Assembly: GCA_017408405.1 (NCBI GenBank)
Contig: JAFQUP010000151.1
Coordinates: 1 to 64,000 of the forward strand
Length of the DNA: 64,000 bases
DNA from: Thermoguttaceae bacterium
Lineage (GTDB): Bacteria > Planctomycetota > Planctomycetia > Pirellulales > Thermoguttaceae
Reading direction: 5' to 3'
Below the pieces are notes generated by a model. It did no database searches and was not told the DNA's origin. It saw only the letters and a program-made list of their open reading frames with translations. Both the position numbers and the translations under genes were made by a program. How positions within the stretch are numbered: position 1 is the first letter of the stretch; each line of letters opens with the position of its first letter. Positions 1 to 8,699 of the stretch are shown piece by piece.

Positions 1-2
1 CC

Positions 3-119
3 GATGAGGAGGAAATGAAAGACGAGATCGACGAAGACGCCGATGAGGAGGAAATGAAAGACGAGATCGACGAAGACGCCGATGAGGAGGAAATGAAAGA
101 CGAGATCGACGAAGACGCC
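3..119 (+). repeat. 39-bp coding tandem repeat, three copies
   Basis: Three identical in-frame 39-bp units run from 3 to 119, followed by a partial fourth (gatgaggagga) that diverges. Perfect identity at DNA level, including third codon positions, points to recent slippage or recombinational expansion. The array may extend left of the window. Confidence 0.9.
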
Positions 120-296
120 GATGAGGAGGAACCCGAAGAAGATCCTGACATGGACAATTTCGAGAATATCGACGAATTGAAAGATTTGGACGAACTAAAT
201 GAATTGGATCAAAAACAGGAATCTGAAAAAAATGTTCCGGAAAAGAATAACGAGGTTCCTCAGGATGACCTCGAAAATGATTTCTTCAATGAATAA
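3..296 (+). CDS. C-terminal end of an acidic repeat protein (5' truncated)
   Basis: The frame is already open at the window edge, so the N-terminus lies outside. The visible 97 residues begin with three exact copies of a 13-residue unit (DEEEMKDEIDEDA, 39 bp each) and then a unique Glu/Asp/Asn-rich tail ending in FNE. Net charge is strongly negative; no transmembrane segment, signal peptide or known fold is visible in this part. It ends 59 bp before the UbiD-family gene on the same strand, so co-transcription is possible. I do not recognise a family. The internal ATG codons in each repeat unit are probably not starts. The acidic tail resembles in style the low-complexity tails of other proteins in the window. 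Confidence 0.6.
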   Translation, partial: DEEEMKDEIDEDADEEEMKDEIDEDADEEEMKDEIDEDADEEEPEEDPDMDNFENIDELKDLDELNELDQKQESEKNVPEKNNEVPQDDLENDFFNE

Positions 297-355
297 CGGA
301 AAGAATCAGTAAGGATTCCTTCCTGAAGAAATTTAAAATCCAAACAGGAGAAAAA

Positions 356-2329
356 ATGGGATACCAAAATTTGAGAGCCTGCGTTGAAGATCTTTTGAAG
401 ACAGGACAGCTCGTAAAAATTGAGGTTCCCATTGATCCTCATCTGGAAATGGCAGCCATTCAGCGCCGGGTTTTTGAAACAGGCGGTCCGGCACTTTGGT
501 TCACGAATGTGAAAGGTTGCCGATTTTCCATGGTCAGTAACCTATTCGGTACTCGAGAGCGACTTCATTTCATTTTCCGTGATGCCCTGAAAATTCTTCC
601 CAAAGTTTTGCGTCTTGGCGTGAATCCTTCTGATCTTATGCGTCGTCCTCAAGTCTATCTGACTTGGCGAACGCCTTGGTCCGGTTGGTGTTCCCGCCCG
701 AAACGCGTACGTCGAGGTCCCATTTTTCAGGATTCATGTGCTCTTTCGGATTTGCCGCATTTAAAATCTTGGCCCAAAGACGGTGGAGCGTACGTTACTC
801 TTCCTCAAGTCTTTTCAGAATCTCCTTTCTCTCCAGGACTCCTGCGTTCAAATCTCGGAATGTACCGCGTTCAACTGGATGGAAATGACTACGTGGATCA
901 TCCCTCATCTTCAGGCACACTCCATGAAGTCGGAATTCACTATCAAATCCACCGAGGATTGGGAATTCACCACGCGGAAGCTCTTGAGCTTGGCAAACGA
1001 CTTCCGGTAAATGTTTTTATTGGCGGTCCGCCGGCACTTAGCATCGCCGCCGTCATGCCGCTTCCAGAGGGAATGTCAGAACTTCTTTTCGCGGGTATTC
1101 TGAATCAGCGCCGCGTGCGAATGGCCAAAATTCCCAAACGGTTACGCAAAAATTCAGACCATGAACTTCTTCCAGTTTCGGCGGAAGCGGATTTCGCGCT
1201 TTGCGGCTGGCTTGAAACCAATTCTCTGAAACGCGAAGGACCATTTGGCGATCATCTTGGATACTACTCTTTGGAACATTCATTTCCCGTAATGCGTGTT
1301 GAGCGCATTTTCTGCCGCCGTGACGCGATTTGGCCTTTCACGGTCGTTGGACGCCCACCGCAGGAAGACTCAATGATTGGAGAATTCATTCATGAAATGG
1401 TTCAGGGGCTAATGCCCAGCACCATTCCGGGAGTCAAGGCAGTCCACGCTGTGGACGACTGCGGCGTTCACCCTCTTTTACTGGCAATCGGTTCCGAACG
1501 ATATGTGCCTTACCAGAATCCGCGTCGGCCAATGGAACTTCTGACCCTCTCCAATGCGATTTTGGGAACAGGCCAACTCTCCCTGGCCAAGTATCTGCTC
1601 ATTGCCGCTGGTGAAGACAATCCGAATCTCGACATTCAGGATATTCCTGGCTTTTTCCGCCATATTCTTGAACGGGCAGACTGGCGCGCAGACCTTCATT
1701 TTCAAACGGGAACGACGATGGATACTCTTGACTACTCCGGCGGCGGATTAAATCGCGGCTCGAAAATTGTCATTGCCGCGGCCGGGCCTCCTCGCCGAAA
1801 ACTTCCCAGTTCTTTACGGGATTTTGCTCAAAGATATTCAGACTATCTCCTGAAATCTGATGAAATATCAGACGAAACTGCCGAAAAACTGCTTTCTCTT
1901 CCCCAAGCTCTCGGAATCAGGAAACCAAAGGTCATTCTTCCGGGAATTCTCATTCTTGAGGCTCCGCCATGGAATGACGACGGAACGAAACACGACGCCA
2001 ATCATCTTGCGGAACACTTTTGCGCTTCCTATGGAATTCACGCGGCAATTAATGATTTTCCCCTTATTGTCCTGGTTGATAATTCTGAACGCGCTGCCCA
2101 TTCTGTCCGCGATTTTCTCTGGACTACGTTTACCAAAAGCGATCCTGCCAGAGACATCTCCGGAATAGGGCCAACGCTTAAAAACCGGCATTTTGGATTT
2201 GAGGGTTCGCTTTTGATTGATGCCCGTCAAAAGAGTTTTCACGCGCCGGAACTCGAAGAAGATCCATCGGTTACGCGGAAGATTAAAGAACTCGCGGCAC
2301 CAGGAAAACCGCTCCACGGGCTTTTCTGA
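356..2329 (+). CDS. UbiD-family (de)carboxylase, long form
   Basis: A 657-residue protein matching the UbiD family of prenylated-FMN-dependent reversible decarboxylases. Known members act on 4-hydroxybenzoate-type intermediates of ubiquinone, on menaquinone precursors, or on other aromatic acids. The N-terminal opening (LRACVEDLLKTGQL) and the central motif EGPFGDHLGYYS (about residues 294-305) are typical. The first glutamate of the ExxxxE pair is present; the second is Asp, as I recall for many menaquinone-type members. The protein is longer than the roughly 490-residue E. coli UbiD, like the 600+ residue forms of other phyla. The start is supported by AGGAG at 346-350, five bases before ATG. 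No UbiX-type flavin prenyltransferase is in the window; a UbiA-family gene lies far away at 43.3 kb. The substrate is not determinable here. Confidence 0.85.
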   Translation: MGYQNLRACVEDLLKTGQLVKIEVPIDPHLEMAAIQRRVFETGGPALWFTNVKGCRFSMVSNLFGTRERLHFIFRDALKILPKVLRLGVNPSDLMRRPQVYLTWRTPWSGWCSRPKRVRRGPIFQDSCALSDLPHLKSWPKDGGAYVTLPQVFSESPFSPGLLRSNLGMYRVQLDGNDYVDHPSSSGTLHEVGIHYQIHRGLGIHHAEALELGKRLPVNVFIGGPPALSIAAVMPLPEGMSELLFAGILNQRRVRMAKIPKRLRKNSDHELLPVSAEADFALCGWLETNSLKREGPFGDHLGYYSLEHSFPVMRVERIFCRRDAIWPFTVVGRPPQEDSMIGEFIHEMVQGLMPSTIPGVKAVHAVDDCGVHPLLLAIGSERYVPYQNPRRPMELLTLSNAILGTGQLSLAKYLLIAAGEDNPNLDIQDIPGFFRHILERADWRADLHFQTGTTMDTLDYSGGGLNRGSKIVIAAAGPPRRKLPSSLRDFAQRYSDYLLKSDEISDETAEKLLSLPQALGIRKPKVILPGILILEAPPWNDDGTKHDANHLAEHFCASYGIHAAINDFPLIVLVDNSERAAHSVRDFLWTTFTKSDPARDISGIGPTLKNRHFGFEGSLLIDARQKSFHAPELEEDPSVTRKIKELAAPGKPLHGLF

Positions 2330-2402
2330 ATGGAAAGCCGAACTCTTGAGATTGAGTCTTTAATCGTCCCGTTAAATCATTTGCCAATGAAATTCCGCCA
2401 AC

Positions 2403-2434
2403 AAAAATTGCCGCTGGTTTGGGAACCAACGGCA
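2403..2434 (-). terminator. Rho-independent terminator after ilvE, possibly bidirectional
   Basis: An 11-bp stem (2409-2419 with 2424-2434, one G-T wobble on the transcript) has a four-base loop. On the minus strand it is followed by a run of T (2407 to 2403), 64 bp past the aminotransferase stop. On the plus strand the same hairpin lies 79 bp after the UbiD-family stop and is followed by GTTTAAATTT, so it may serve both convergent genes. Confidence 0.75.
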
Positions 2435-2498
2435 GTTTAAATTTAATCGGCAAACAGAAAAACTTTTCTTTCCGCAGAAAATCCTGATTCGCCAAAAC

Positions 2499-3356
2499 TT
2501 AACGCACGATCATATCGCGAAAATGCTCAATGAGCGTTTTGGTCACAGGACCGACTTTTCCGTCGCCAATAGGACGTCCATCCACTTTAACGACCGGAAT
2601 CAATTCCGCGGCAGAGCCAGTAAGAAAACATTCGTCCGAAATATAGAGATCGTAACGGGTACGAGTAATCTCCTGAACGTCGTATCCAAGCTCACGAGCC
2701 AGTTCAATGACCGAATTACGGGTAATTCCCTCGAGAATTCCGGCATCCACCGGCGGAGTATAGATCACGTTATCCTTAATGATGAAGATATTGTCGCCCG
2801 TGCACTCGGCAATTTCACCTTTCGAGTTCAACAGAAGAGCTTCTTCGCAGCCGGCACATTTCGCTTCAAGTTTAGCCATGATATTATTCAGGTAATTAAG
2901 CGATTTAATGCGTGGACTCAGTGCGGCGGCAGGAACCCGAATCGTACTGGCAGTAACGATTTCCATGCCGTTTTCATAGAGAGATTGAGGATAGAGCGCG
3001 ATTTTATCCGTGATGATGATGACACCGGGATTCGAGCAGTTAAACGGATTAAGTCCAAGATTTCCGGTACCTCTGGTAACGACCAGACGAATATACGCGT
3101 CTTTCAGACCGTTTAATTCAAGCGTATCGTTGACCGCTTTCATCATTTCTTCTTTCGTCATGGGAATTTCCAAAGCAATCGCTCGCGCGGAATTCCAAAG
3201 CCGGTCCATATGCTCTTTATGGCGAAAGACTTTACCGGAATATGCGCGCATTCCTTCAAAAATGCCGTCACCGTAAAGAAGACCATGATCGAAAACACTG
3301 ATTTTCGCGTCTTCTTTAGCGAAATACTCTCCATTAATATAGACTTGGTATGACAT
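2499..3356 (-). CDS. ilvE: Branched-chain amino acid aminotransferase
   Basis: A 285-residue fold-type IV PLP enzyme. It catalyses the last transamination in Ile, Leu and Val synthesis with glutamate as amino donor, in the cytoplasm. The N-terminus (YINGEYFAKEDAKISVFDHG, then YGDGIFEGMRAY) is characteristic of the BCAT/D-amino-acid aminotransferase class. The PLP lysine is expected at K151 in RIKSLNYLNN, and the GEIAECTGDNIFI cofactor-binding segment follows. The length is right for the short bacterial BCAT group. The start has GAAAGG eight bases upstream. It begins 13 bp after the methyltransferase stop, so it is probably the last gene of that minus-strand operon, and a terminator follows. 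A D-amino-acid aminotransferase or aminodeoxychorismate lyase role is the main alternative in this fold class. Confidence 0.88.
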   Translation of the reverse strand: MSYQVYINGEYFAKEDAKISVFDHGLLYGDGIFEGMRAYSGKVFRHKEHMDRLWNSARAIALEIPMTKEEMMKAVNDTLELNGLKDAYIRLVVTRGTGNLGLNPFNCSNPGVIIITDKIALYPQSLYENGMEIVTASTIRVPAAALSPRIKSLNYLNNIMAKLEAKCAGCEEALLLNSKGEIAECTGDNIFIIKDNVIYTPPVDAGILEGITRNSVIELARELGYDVQEITRTRYDLYISDECFLTGSAAELIPVVKVDGRPIGDGKVGPVTKTLIEHFRDMIVR

Positions 3357-3369
3357 GCGAAACCTTTCT

Positions 3370-5484
3370 TTAATTACGTTCAGACGCTGAATCCAGACTG
3401 CGGCGGACCAATTGAATTTCCGTGCGCGTCAGGCTAAAAGCGGAAAAAACTATCTCATCTATTTTAGCACAAACCGGCTTTCCTGAAAATATGTCTCCCA
3501 CCAAAATTTCAAGGTTTTCCGCAATTTTTTCGGAAATTTTAGGAAATGGAAGTATTTCCAAATCTCCACGCAGGACCTTGCGCGTAAAAAAAAGTGTTCT
3601 AAATAAAAAATGAAATGCTTCAGAGTTGAGAAAAGCAAGAAGTGTTTTTCCCGACATTCCCGGAATATTGGGAATCAGAAAATTAGCACTGTTGAGTGTT
3701 AAACGTTTTTCCGTATCCAGCGCAAAAACCGGTCGAGAAGAAATGAAACGGTAAACGATCTTTTCTGATACCCGATATCGGCTCTCTGGAAGAGACTGCT
3801 GAAAAAACTCTGGCTGAAAGTTGATTTCCGTCGTTGGCGAAAGAATCCGATACGGTTTGATGTCCGTACCGCGAATAATCGGTTCCCAGGCAGAGGATTC
3901 TTTCAGCATTTTTCTCTTTTCCGGATTCTCCTCATTCGTCAAACTGTTTTTTTCCTGAATACTCCGGGATTTTCGTCCCTTTGAGCGAGTAATGAGCAAT
4001 CCGTCCAATTCTTCATCACTTTCACTATGATCAGAAAGCGGAAAAGAATTCGTGATTTTCCGAAGCCATCGCACGTTATTTCCTGTCACAATCCCCAATC
4101 CCCAAACTGCCTGATCTTTAAGTGTTTCATGAGGCACCGAAAACATTTTATCAACGATTCGCGAAATTTCCGGAGTTAAACGCAATGAGATAATATTTTC
4201 CGGAGTCCGGAGAAAAACATCCTGATGAAAGCCGCTTTTTTCTGACAATTCAGAATTTTCACTGCCGGTTTTGATGAAATGAATCCGCACAACAGGCGTG
4301 AAAACATCTGAAAACGCTCTGCCCTGCTCTTTAATCTCAAGGATTCGGGCATTCTTCAACAAAAAACGCCGCGTTCCCGCGTGCCGGCGAATATTCAGAA
4401 AAGACTCCGGCAAAAGAAAAACTGCCTCCCCATTTTCCTTGAGCAAATCCCAGCCGCGACGCAAAAAACGAGTGAATGTCTCCTCCTTCTTTCCGTCAGA
4501 TGAAACCGCTCCCCAAGGCGGATTCGTCGCAATGATTTCAAAATGTTTCGGAAACGTTTCCGGCAAATTTTCCTGAAGCCCATCCCAACAAAAAATCCGC
4601 GGCTTTTCCATCTCTCCTGGTGAATTCAGCAGCAGATTCAATCGTGCGATCCGTACGGCAACAGGATCAAGATCCATCCCCCAAAGAGAAGAAATGGGTA
4701 ATCCTGAATACTTTTGCGCCGCAAGCAAAAAAGCTCCGCTTCCACAGCATGGATCAAGACAAAAACCAGATGAATGTTGAAGCCTTGCCACGGCTTCCTG
4801 CGTTAAAATTGACGGAGTATAAAAAGCACCGCGTCGGGATTTGGTACCGCTTCGTGTCAATTCCTGGTAAAGAATCCCTGAAAAATCAATTTCCAATGGA
4901 ATCTGCGACGCACATTTTGAAAAAATGTCATTCTGAACTAAATTAAATGATTTTGAAACCGAGGAAAATCCTTTTTTCGATATTTCCAGTAAATGCCTCT
5001 CCCACTCAGCAAGTTCCTCCGCGACTAAAGTTGGACATGATTCATGATTCGCGGAAAAATGAGAAAAAATGAACTGCTGAACACTTAAAAAAAGAACAAG
5101 CTCCGTGAGTACGGAATGTTGGGAAACAAATGATTTTCCAACGGATTCTTCCTCAGTCGATCTTTGAATTTCCCGAGCATGAAAGGCAAGAATTCCGTCA
5201 ATGATCTTCCAAAGAATCGGATTCTCTGAAATACCGCTTCTTCGACGGTTCCTTGCCGTTAATGACTCATCACAAACTGAATGGCCTAACGCATTCGCTT
5301 TGTTCGCACGGCGTGTGAGACGCTCTTTCGCCAAACGGCGAAGCGAATCCATTGAACCGTCCCCTGCCGCCCCGGTTTTGAACCAGTTGCGCACAGTCGC
5401 TTGGGAAACGTTCAATTCTCGCGCGGCCTCAGCAATCGAAAAAGAAGAAGCCATTCTTCCAACCGGCTCACTCAAGAATACCAT
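3370..5484 (-). CDS. Adenine-specific DNA methyltransferase with N-terminal helix-turn-helix
   Basis: A 704-residue N6-adenine methyltransferase of the Eco57I/TaqI-like class. Residues about 14-40 (SIAEAARELNVSQATVRNWF) form a helix-turn-helix like those of MerR or excisionase proteins. GAFYTP (219-224, motif X), DPCCGSGAF (244-252, SAM-binding motif I) and NPPW (321-324, catalytic motif IV) are all intact. The C-terminal third looks like a target-recognition domain. No PD-(D/E)xK nuclease motif was noticed and no restriction gene is adjacent, so it may be a solitary methyltransferase, although type IIG activity cannot be excluded. The ATG at 5484 overlaps the LolD-like gene by 17 bp; an in-frame ATG at 5454 would remove the overlap, and neither has a good Shine-Dalgarno. 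It lies between transport and amino-acid genes, which is unusual for a restriction system. Confidence 0.82.
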   Translation of the reverse strand: MVFLSEPVGRMASSFSIAEAARELNVSQATVRNWFKTGAAGDGSMDSLRRLAKERLTRRANKANALGHSVCDESLTARNRRRSGISENPILWKIIDGILAFHAREIQRSTEEESVGKSFVSQHSVLTELVLFLSVQQFIFSHFSANHESCPTLVAEELAEWERHLLEISKKGFSSVSKSFNLVQNDIFSKCASQIPLEIDFSGILYQELTRSGTKSRRGAFYTPSILTQEAVARLQHSSGFCLDPCCGSGAFLLAAQKYSGLPISSLWGMDLDPVAVRIARLNLLLNSPGEMEKPRIFCWDGLQENLPETFPKHFEIIATNPPWGAVSSDGKKEETFTRFLRRGWDLLKENGEAVFLLPESFLNIRRHAGTRRFLLKNARILEIKEQGRAFSDVFTPVVRIHFIKTGSENSELSEKSGFHQDVFLRTPENIISLRLTPEISRIVDKMFSVPHETLKDQAVWGLGIVTGNNVRWLRKITNSFPLSDHSESDEELDGLLITRSKGRKSRSIQEKNSLTNEENPEKRKMLKESSAWEPIIRGTDIKPYRILSPTTEINFQPEFFQQSLPESRYRVSEKIVYRFISSRPVFALDTEKRLTLNSANFLIPNIPGMSGKTLLAFLNSEAFHFLFRTLFFTRKVLRGDLEILPFPKISEKIAENLEILVGDIFSGKPVCAKIDEIVFSAFSLTRTEIQLVRRSLDSASERN

Positions 5485-6157
5485 CCGTTAAAGTCACCGT
5501 TCTGTCCGCGCCGGCAGCTATTACCGGATTATGCGTAACCAAAACTATCGTCAGTTTTTCAGTCTCATTAAGTCCGTGCAGAAGCTCAATGATCCCCGCT
5601 TCTGTCGCGCGATCCAAGTTCCCGGTCGGTTCATCCGCCAACAAAATTTTCGGCTGATTAATCAAAGCTCGAGCAATCGCCGTTCTTTGCATTTCACCGC
5701 CTGAAAGTTCATTTGGCCGATGCTTAAGTCGATGAGCCAGCCCAACCCTTTCAAGGAGCATTTTAGCCCGTTCACGATGTTCACGCTGATGAAATTTGAA
5801 TTTCCAGTACCCTTCAGCAATCATCATTGGCATGAGAACGTTCTCTACGATATCCAATTCAGGAAGAAGGTGGTAAAACTGAAAAATCATGGAAATGTCT
5901 CTGTTTCGAAGCCTATCGCGCTCTAAATCTGAGGAATTGTCGATGCGCGTTCCTCGATAAGATACCTCTCCTTCATTGGGGTGAGTCAAAAGCCCCATCA
6001 CATGAAGAAGAGTACTTTTTCCAGAACCGCTCTGCCCAATGATTGAAAGATATTCTCCTTCATGAACATCCAAATCAATCCCCTTAAGAACCGGTATCGT
6101 GTGCGGTCCCTTGGTGAAACTTTTCTTCAGTCCGCGTACCTGCATTAATTCCATCAT
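5468..6157 (-). CDS. lolD: LolD/MacB-type ABC transporter ATP-binding protein
   Basis: A 229-residue ATPase that would energise an FtsX-fold permease. LolD releases lipoproteins from the inner membrane for outer-membrane sorting. Walker A GQSGSGKST (41-49), signature LSGGEMQRTAIARAL and Walker B ILLADEPTGNLD are complete, and the length is that of LolD. The start begins with two Met codons and has no clear ribosome site. It follows the LolC/E-like permease gene with a 138-bp gap containing a strong hairpin. It overlaps the methyltransferase gene downstream. LolD, MacB and FtsE share this signature set; the neighbouring permease supports a LolCDE-like role, so the symbol is provisional. Confidence 0.8.
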   Translation of the reverse strand: MMELMQVRGLKKSFTKGPHTIPVLKGIDLDVHEGEYLSIIGQSGSGKSTLLHVMGLLTHPNEGEVSYRGTRIDNSSDLERDRLRNRDISMIFQFYHLLPELDIVENVLMPMMIAEGYWKFKFHQREHRERAKMLLERVGLAHRLKHRPNELSGGEMQRTAIARALINQPKILLADEPTGNLDRATEAGIIELLHGLNETEKLTIVLVTHNPVIAAGADRTVTLTDGILE

Positions 6158-6243
6158 TTTTTAATCCGTTAATTAAGCCCGTTTCTTCTTAAACTTCACG
6201 AAAAGAGGTTTTTCCTCAGTTAAAGATTCAATTCATTTCTTAA

Positions 6244-6289
6244 ACTTTCAGGAAAGTTTTCCTTTCTTCTGAAGAACTTTCCTGAAAGT
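6244..6289. repeat. Perfect 15-bp inverted repeat between permease and ATPase genes
   Basis: Arms at 6244-6258 (actttcaggaaagtt) and 6275-6289 are exact reverse complements with a 16-base spacer. It starts seven bases after the permease stop on the minus strand. No long T tract follows, so it is a weak or non-canonical terminator, an mRNA 3'-end stabiliser or a processing site that would set the permease to ATPase ratio. Confidence 0.8.
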
Positions 6290-6295
6290 ACTCTA

Positions 6296-8395
6296 CTACT
6301 CGTAACGCAAAGACTCCACCGGCTGGAGGCGCGAGGCATGCCAGGCAGGAAAAACACTCGCCAAAACCGCGATGATCAAAGCCCCGCCGACAATTCCTCC
6401 AACAGTCGCCAGAGAAATATCATACGGTATTTGATAAAAATAGTAAATGTCGGGAGAGAATACTTCGTGACCAAGTACCCAACTTAAAAAATCAGCAATT
6501 TCATTAATATTCAGGACAAAAATCAGCCCCATGAGAAGCCCAAGCCCAGCCCCCACGATTCCGAGTGCCAACCCGTACATTAAAAAAATACTCATGATTC
6601 CCCAGGATGAAGCGCCAAGTGCTTTGAGAATTCCTATGTCTCGAGTCTTTTCTGTCACCACCATATAGAAAATCGCGAGAATTCCAAAACCACTCACCGC
6701 GATAATCATGAACAGAAGAACATTCAAGATTGCGATTTCCATATCAACCGCCTGAAGCAGCGGCATTTTGTCGTCTCGCCACGTTTTGCAAATAAAAAGT
6801 TGCGGATCAAAAACTTTTTGAAGTTTCTCGCAGGCAGCATCCAGGTCCACCCCCTCACGAAGCTGGATCTGAATCTGATTCGCTTTATTCGGCATTCCGC
6901 GCAGCTTCTGAATCTCTTTCATTGAAACGAATACGAACTGACTGTCATACTCGCTCATTTTGCTTTCGTAAAGATCAACGCAGGTAAAATGTCCGGAAAC
7001 TCCTTGCGGCCGAATATTGCAATCCGGAAAAGTCAGCATTACGTCACGTCCGGGCAAAAGATAAAATCTGTCTTTTCCTTCCGAATTGCGAAACATTGCC
7101 ATCCCAATCCCAATGATGATTCCTGGATGAGTTTCCTTTTCAGGATCAAACTCATGCCCCACCGGATCACCAAACGGGTTAAATGGATCTTCGATACTGT
7201 TTCCGGAAAACATGCCTTCCGTTTCCGCAATACTGTTTTTACTTTCTTCACTTCCTTCCGCGATTTCATGCCCTGAAACATTTTCTGAAAAATTACCCTC
7301 CGCGTTCTCCGCTTCCGGATCAAAATTTTTCTTCATTGCCTCAAGGGATTCATTCAAATTAAATTCCTGCCCTTCTTCCGCAGACCGGGATTCCGCATTT
7401 GATACTCCCAAAACGGGTGCTTCAATTTCGTGTGCCACGGAATCATCGCGAACCGGATGCACGTCGAAAGGTGAATTCCGCGACACGCCATCCTTTCCAG
7501 AATTCGCCTGTTTCGCTAAATCTATCGCGGCTTTTTCTGAATCACTTCCCGGCATCCCCGAATTATCCGAAACTTCCGCGGGATGCAGTATCGGCGTTTC
7601 CGGAGGATTATCCATCGGATGATCGCTTTGCGGCGCAATCACCTGATTCGGATCCATCATCGTCAGAGAAACCTCCTCTTCCTCTCCCTCTTTTTTCATC
7701 GTCGGCAAAGATTCATTCGCCGCATTTTTTGATTCGACATGAAGTTCCTGATTCGTGATGATCTCAACGCCGTCTTTCGGATCACCGTAATACTCCAGAC
7801 GATGCTTCCACCCCGCTTTTTTCATCTCTTCGCGCTCATGAAGCGGTTTTTTACTCGTTCCTCCCGAAAAAAACCTGCTCAAGAGTCCGCGAGACTGCAT
7901 CATTTTCTGATTTTCAAACGTGTCGTATCCCGCTTCACGCAAAGCGAATGACAACTGCTTGCGATTTTCCGGGTGCTGAAGGAATTTTCCAAAATCCCCC
8001 ACGCTGTTTTTCGATTCCTCATCAATCCCCACGATGCAGACCTGCTCGGTCAACTGCGCTTCACGTTCATACCCGTCCGCATCCAAAACGCGCGTTTTGT
8101 ACGTCAAAACTCCAACCGTCGTGCAAATCGGAGTCATTCCGATCACATCGTCGCCAAGCGTATCGCGAATTTTCTGCATTTGCCCTTCCGGATCATAAAA
8201 ACCATCCGCGCTCGTGCTAGTCACCATGACGTCACCAAGAATTCCATGAATTCTCGTCTGCATTTCGTTCGCGAACCCGGACATGACACTGTTCACGACG
8301 ATCATCGTCGCCACTCCCAGCATCACACTAATGATTGAAGCCAGCACAATATACCGAGTTCGTAAATATCGAAGGCAAAGAAATATTTTGTACAT
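6296..8395 (-). CDS. FtsX-fold ABC permease (LolC/LolE-like) with acidic insert
   Basis: A 699-residue inner-membrane permease that would pair with the LolD-like ATPase next door to extract lipoproteins or drive a related periplasmic process. A first membrane segment (about residues 15-38) is followed by a MacB-type periplasmic domain. Three C-terminal membrane segments contain the usual EKTRDIGILKALGA coupling segment, and the protein ends in LQPVESLRYE, a typical permease terminus. The length is about 300 more than LolC/LolE. The excess includes residues about 220-422, which are rich in Glu, Asp, Ser, Asn and Pro with no visible fold; this loop would sit in the periplasm. Only one permease gene is present, so it may act as a homodimer. 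LolE versus MacB cannot be decided here. Confidence 0.8.
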   Translation of the reverse strand: MYKIFLCLRYLRTRYIVLASIISVMLGVATMIVVNSVMSGFANEMQTRIHGILGDVMVTSTSADGFYDPEGQMQKIRDTLGDDVIGMTPICTTVGVLTYKTRVLDADGYEREAQLTEQVCIVGIDEESKNSVGDFGKFLQHPENRKQLSFALREAGYDTFENQKMMQSRGLLSRFFSGGTSKKPLHEREEMKKAGWKHRLEYYGDPKDGVEIITNQELHVESKNAANESLPTMKKEGEEEEVSLTMMDPNQVIAPQSDHPMDNPPETPILHPAEVSDNSGMPGSDSEKAAIDLAKQANSGKDGVSRNSPFDVHPVRDDSVAHEIEAPVLGVSNAESRSAEEGQEFNLNESLEAMKKNFDPEAENAEGNFSENVSGHEIAEGSEESKNSIAETEGMFSGNSIEDPFNPFGDPVGHEFDPEKETHPGIIIGIGMAMFRNSEGKDRFYLLPGRDVMLTFPDCNIRPQGVSGHFTCVDLYESKMSEYDSQFVFVSMKEIQKLRGMPNKANQIQIQLREGVDLDAACEKLQKVFDPQLFICKTWRDDKMPLLQAVDMEIAILNVLLFMIIAVSGFGILAIFYMVVTEKTRDIGILKALGASSWGIMSIFLMYGLALGIVGAGLGLLMGLIFVLNINEIADFLSWVLGHEVFSPDIYYFYQIPYDISLATVGGIVGGALIIAVLASVFPAWHASRLQPVESLRYE

Positions 8396-8699
8396 AAAAT
8401 TTTATCCAAAACACTGAACTATTTGCCCCTTAAAGGAATAAATTCGGGCAAAATACGAAAAGAGTATAGTTTATGCCAAACAAAATGTCAAGAGCACTTT
8501 AAAGAATTCATGAAGAAATGAACGGTGCCGACCTGAACAGAATATCCCTCTTCATGAAATAAAAAACGCAGGAATCAACCGTTTCCAGTTACCGCCTGCG
8601 TTTCAATCAAATTCCAAGCCGTTTTGGGGACTCTTTTACTCGGAAATCTCCAAAGAATTCTTTCGTGATTCCCAAAACGCCTCTCGCGTTTCCGGATAA
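8396..8699. other. Intergenic region between hom and the permease operon
   Basis: The region is 304 bp, with the hom terminator near 8560-8603. The AT-rich remainder would carry the promoter of the minus-strand permease operon. No reading frame with coding character was seen and no promoter could be fixed. Confidence 0.5.
8560..8603 (-). terminator. Rho-independent terminator of hom
   Basis: On the minus strand AAACGCAGG (8603-8595) pairs with CCTGCGTTT (8572-8564), and the stem is followed by TTTTATTT. It lies about 100 bp past the hom stop. The 22-base loop is long. Confidence 0.8.

Noticed and set aside
2523-3116. Plus-strand open frame of 197 codons antisense to ilvE
   Set aside because: Shadow frame of a clear aminotransferase gene.
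3370-5484. Complete restriction-modification system
   Set aside because: Only a methyltransferase is seen; neighbours are transport and amino-acid genes and no nuclease gene is next to it.
7212-7622. Plus-strand open frame antisense to the low-complexity insert of the permease
   Set aside because: Arises from the Ser/Glu-rich codons of the insert; Ser/Phe/Pro-rich product with no support.
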